Below, piece after piece: positions 22,021-24,451 of a stretch of 24,451 bases of DNA (position 1 is the first letter of the stretch; every line of letters begins with the position of its first letter). Below the pieces are notes generated by a model that had not been told where the DNA came from, did no database searches, and was given only the letters and a program-made list of their open reading frames with translations. Source of the DNA: a virus; the IMG/VR virus record IMGVR_UViG_3300017598_000225, positions 1-24,451 of that record; one strand, 5' to 3'. A program made the translations under genes and the position numbers.

Positions 22021-23731
22021 CTAAAGGCCCTTTCGGATCACGAGTGAAACGCTGATCTATAAATTTAAGTTGAATGGCTATCTTAGACAAATCAAAAGGT
22101 TCATAGTCTTCACTCTTTAACCTAATTCTAAATTCAACAGCTGCTACCCTTATAGAAGCAACTCCCTCTTTATTCAACTGAGTCCATGGAGAAGTTTTAA
22201 ATTCCTGTCTTCTATCATATCTGTAATCAATAGCTGCCCAGAGCTGAAGTGGAGATGTACAATCAAAGTGAACTGATTCTATTGACTTAAGCCCGCTGTG
22301 TTTGAAGTCTAAAACATCAGTGCAGATGGCAACTGGATTATGTTCAGATTCAGATGGAGCTACTAATTTCAAATCACTGTAGACTCTATAAAGTCCATTA
22401 ACTAATGCATATCCACCAGTTAAAATGCTCTCATTGAATATATACCCTGTCGATGCATCACTGATGTAGAGTCTTTGCTCTGCCTCATCCCAAGACATAG
22501 TTGGATTTGTTAGTGGGAGTAGAAACTCTTCATATCCAAACTTTTCAAGCCCTTGAGTTGAAAATTTACAAAGGCATCCAAGGATGTCTACAAAGTAATG
22601 AATATTCTTATCTCCACACACAGCTGTTTTATTCTTAATTCCTACTCTCGATACATCTTTAAATCCAAATGTAGCGGCTGGGCTGTCTGTAGGAAATGCA
22701 ACAGTTATTCCACCACTCCCGTAGATAGCTACATTTTTATCTATTTGTAGTGTCTGATAAACAAATCCAGGCCAAGCCATTGGTCTACGACCTGCCTCGT
22801 TTAATCTATCAAGTATCATATCTACATCACCAATCTTACTCCATGCTACCCAGTTTGCCTTTTCCCTATTAACTATGCAACTGCCATTAATAGACATTTC
22901 AAGAGTTAATTCATCTGCATCAACAAATGCTGCAGACGGAACTTCTCCAGATATAGATATCTCCATCACAAGTTCAAGATCATCCATTTCGTAAAAGTCT
23001 TCAAGAACATTTCCAGAGATAGATATCTCTAATATCGGAATTCCTGCATAGTTGTTAGCCTCACAATTAAAAGTTACATCATTATCATGGTCATAGATTG
23101 GAGGAGTAGTAGGTGCCTCAGTTGTTAACATAGTTGTAGGAACAACTGTAGTCGGTAATACTGTTGTAACAGGAGGTGGAGACGTAGGTGGAATTGGTGA
23201 AGTAGGAGCTACAGTAGTTGGAGGAGCACCTGTCGTTATTGTAGTAGTAGGAACAGCTGTAGTGGGTGGAACAGTAGTGGGTGGTGCTGTAGTCGGAGTC
23301 ATGTCTTCAAGAATAAGTTGATCAATTCTTAAATAATGTCCTACAATTCCATAAGTTTCATGAACTATTTTTATCTTAGCCTGTCCACCACTAGACCAAT
23401 TAGCTGTGTCTAAAGTAGCCCATTCATAAGTCTGATCAGATGATTCGTTAGGTATAGTTCCAAGCTCTGACCAATAACTAAAATGATAGTTCCATGCATA
23501 AGCTTTGACTATATGAATACTGCTACCTTCATAATAGCCAACCATCTTCGGTCTGAAGTGGGATACAGTCCCAGGAATGGATTCAAAAACGAACTCATAG
23601 TCAAAGCCTGGCTCTGCAGCTTCTTCATTTAAACCTAACTTATTCCCATCATCAGTTGTAGTCCTAGCTATTGTTCCCCAAGCTATACTACCAGTATTTA
23701 TAGTGAGACTATCTACATCATACCAGGCCAT
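22010..23731 (-). CDS. Probable tail/receptor-related protein with Thr/Pro-rich linker
   Basis: A 573-residue protein behind TTAGGAG. Three parts are visible. Residues 1-143 look like a beta-sandwich (AYAWNYHFSYWSELG, WATLDTANWSSGGQAKI, HYLRIDQLIL). Residues 144-211 are a mucin-like Thr/Pro/Val/Ala tract with repeated PTT units. Then come three repeats of about 22 residues around ISISG (236-240, 258-262) and MSINGS (279-284). The remaining C-terminal part (about 290-573) contains NVAIYGSGGITV, FGFKDVSRVGI, HYFVDILGCLCKF and RLYISDASTGYIF, a beta-rich pattern like phage tail/stabilisation proteins. It is likely a surface-exposed tail component that might bind the host. Exact role inferred. Confidence 0.6.
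   Translation of the reverse strand: MAWYDVDSLTINTGSIAWGTIARTTTDDGNKLGLNEEAAEPGFDYEFVFESIPGTVSHFRPKMVGYYEGSSIHIVKAYAWNYHFSYWSELGTIPNESSDQTYEWATLDTANWSSGGQAKIKIVHETYGIVGHYLRIDQLILEDMTPTTAPPTTVPPTTAVPTTTITTGAPPTTVAPTSPIPPTSPPPVTTVLPTTVVPTTMLTTEAPTTPPIYDHDNDVTFNCEANNYAGIPILEISISGNVLEDFYEMDDLELVMEISISGEVPSAAFVDADELTLEMSINGSCIVNREKANWVAWSKIGDVDMILDRLNEAGRRPMAWPGFVYQTLQIDKNVAIYGSGGITVAFPTDSPAATFGFKDVSRVGIKNKTAVCGDKNIHYFVDILGCLCKFSTQGLEKFGYEEFLLPLTNPTMSWDEAEQRLYISDASTGYIFNESILTGGYALVNGLYRVYSDLKLVAPSESEHNPVAICTDVLDFKHSGLKSIESVHFDCTSPLQLWAAIDYRYDRRQEFKTSPWTQLNKEGVASIRVAAVEFRIRLKSEDYEPFDLSKIAIQLKFIDQRFTRDPKGPLDAY
23099..23302 (-). repeat. Thr/Pro-rich low-complexity coding repeat
   Basis: This stretch codes residues 144-211 of the 573-residue tail-like protein, made of degenerate PTT, APPTT and VPTT units. 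On the + strand it is rich in GTAG and GGAGG-like words. It is an extended flexible linker between two folded regions. Confidence 0.75.
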
Positions 23732-23741
23732 TAGTTATCTC

Positions 23742-24170
23742 CTAAACACTTGCCAAAGCAACAGTAATGTTAGCTATTGTCAACGTTCCACCATTGTAAG
23801 CTGTTTTGAGCATACCAAAGTCAATGTAGCCAACTACTGGATCATTTACTAATGTATCATCAAGGATAATAGCACCCGCTGCAGAGATATTTCCTCCAGC
23901 AGCTGTCCATACTTCATTATCCCAAGTTACTAAAGTAGCATTTAAAACATCGCTTCTTGTAGTAGCTACACCAGCAAGTGTCTCACCACCAGCTGTATAG
24001 CCATTAGCAGTTGGCAACTCATTGCCTGATACATCAACATACTCATCATGAGTAGCTCTGTTAAACGTAAAGCCTTCTTCCATGAGAATAATTTGAAAAG
24101 CATCATTGTCAAAGTCTGGTGCACCAGCCGACATTAACTCAGTCCAATTATTAGAAATTTGTGAAGCCAT
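23742..24170 (-). CDS. Small virion-like structural protein, 142 aa
   Basis: Starts behind AAAGGAGTTCTAA-ATG, directly after intergenic element copy 4. Seen: NNWTELMSAGAPDF, FQIILMEEGFTFNRATHDEYVDVS, LAGVATTRSDVLNATLVTWDNEVWTAAGGNISAAG split by small turns, then IILDDTLVNDP, VVGYIDFG and a terminal GGTLTIANITVALASV. The W-x-A-x-G-ISA-GA-I-DD, then GYIDFG, then G-TLTI pattern is one I know from small phage structural proteins next to tail genes, possibly a decoration or adaptor protein. No enzyme motif. Precise role unknown. Confidence 0.65.
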   Translation of the reverse strand: MASQISNNWTELMSAGAPDFDNDAFQIILMEEGFTFNRATHDEYVDVSGNELPTANGYTAGGETLAGVATTRSDVLNATLVTWDNEVWTAAGGNISAAGAIILDDTLVNDPVVGYIDFGMLKTAYNGGTLTIANITVALASV

Positions 24171-24186
24171 TTAGAACTCCTTTATA

Positions 24187-24213
24187 AGTTTGTTCGATTT
24201 TTGTACATACTAA
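24187..24213 (-). promoter_or_regulatory. Repeated 27-nt intergenic element, copy 4
   Basis: On the minus strand it begins at the stop codon of the upstream partial gene with TTAGTATGTAC, then AAAAATC, GAACAAACT, and is followed by AAAGGAG and ATG 24170. It is closest to copy 1 (22 of 27), and to copy 3 except for the inverted core. Confidence 0.6.
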
Positions 24214-24451
24214 AATTCCATAGGCCAAACTTGTGGTTCTGCGTTTCTCCCTCCTTCTGTATTTACAGGGATAAGTATTTCATCATAAGGAGTATCACTT
24301 AAAAGCTCAAGATTAGTATTCCAGGCAGCTCCCCAATTTCTACTTGCTATACCTGTTCCTTCAGTTCCAGTTCTCCCTGCTACTTCATATCTAAACATCA
24401 TTATTTTCCCTGTTAATTTATTCATAGCTGAACATGCAGTACCAAACCATG
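24210..24451 (-). CDS. C-terminal part of an unidentified virion-like protein (partial)
   Basis: The frame is open through the window edge, so this is the 3' end of a longer gene. Before the ATG at 24425 it continues in frame as WFGTACSA. Seen: MNKLTGKIMMFRYEVAGRTGTEG, NWGAAWNTNLELLSD, PYDEILIPVNTEGG, and a terminal PQVWPMEF. The ATG at 24425 has no SD, so a separate 71-residue gene is less likely. Position in the virion block suggests a structural protein, but no family is recognised. Confidence 0.55.
   Translation of the reverse strand, partial: WFGTACSAMNKLTGKIMMFRYEVAGRTGTEGTGIASRNWGAAWNTNLELLSDTPYDEILIPVNTEGGRNAEPQVWPMEF

Noticed and set aside
24210-24425. Complete 71-residue gene starting at ATG 24425
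   Set aside because: The frame is open through the window edge with sensible upstream residues and there is no SD before the ATG, so a partial longer gene is more likely.

Overview
The window looks like part of the genome of an uncultured tailed bacteriophage, most likely podovirus-like. Reasons: tightly packed, overlapping genes with strong Shine-Dalgarno (SD) sequences; an AT-rich sequence; a phage replication and recombination set; and a block of virion genes that includes an 1883-residue protein with a lytic transglycosylase domain. No rRNA, tRNA, integrase, IS element or CRISPR array is visible. The host cannot be named from this sequence.

Layout. From 1 to about 13.9 kb all genes are on the + strand and serve DNA metabolism. 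They are: an ATP-dependent DNA ligase cut at the window edge; several small phage proteins (one HIRAN domain, one zinc-finger-like); a Cas4/RecB-like nuclease, a Sak4-like ATPase and an SSB-like protein forming a recombination module; a dCMP deaminase with an extra N-terminal zinc ribbon; a close relative of UDP-sulfoquinovose synthase (SQD1); two paralogous PGDYG proteins; a ParB-like/DNA methyltransferase fusion; a family A DNA polymerase fused to a uracil-DNA-glycosylase-like domain; and a DUF3987-like ATPase. From about 13.9 kb to the end all genes are on the - strand and look structural: the giant transglycosylase/ejection protein, two further probable ejection or internal virion proteins, a GNAT-like protein, a 573-residue protein with a Thr/Pro-rich linker, a small virion-like protein and the C-terminal end of another protein. 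The two blocks converge and overlap by 62 bp.

How the parts fit. The + block would copy, ligate, recombine and perhaps methylate phage DNA and adjust the dCTP/dTTP pool. The - block would build the particle and deliver the DNA through the cell wall. The SQD1-like enzyme is the metabolic outlier and would act on UDP-glucose to make a sulfonated sugar nucleotide.

Points worth a second look: a 27-nt element repeated in four intergenic gaps, always starting at the upstream stop codon and oriented with the downstream gene (a candidate phage promoter or regulator); a 14-bp RNA stem enclosing a further hairpin beside one copy; two small genes whose best starts are non-canonical (ATA and CTG); His at the PolA 762-equivalent position; and a perfect 66-bp inverted duplicate at the left window end that looks like a chimeric contig end.
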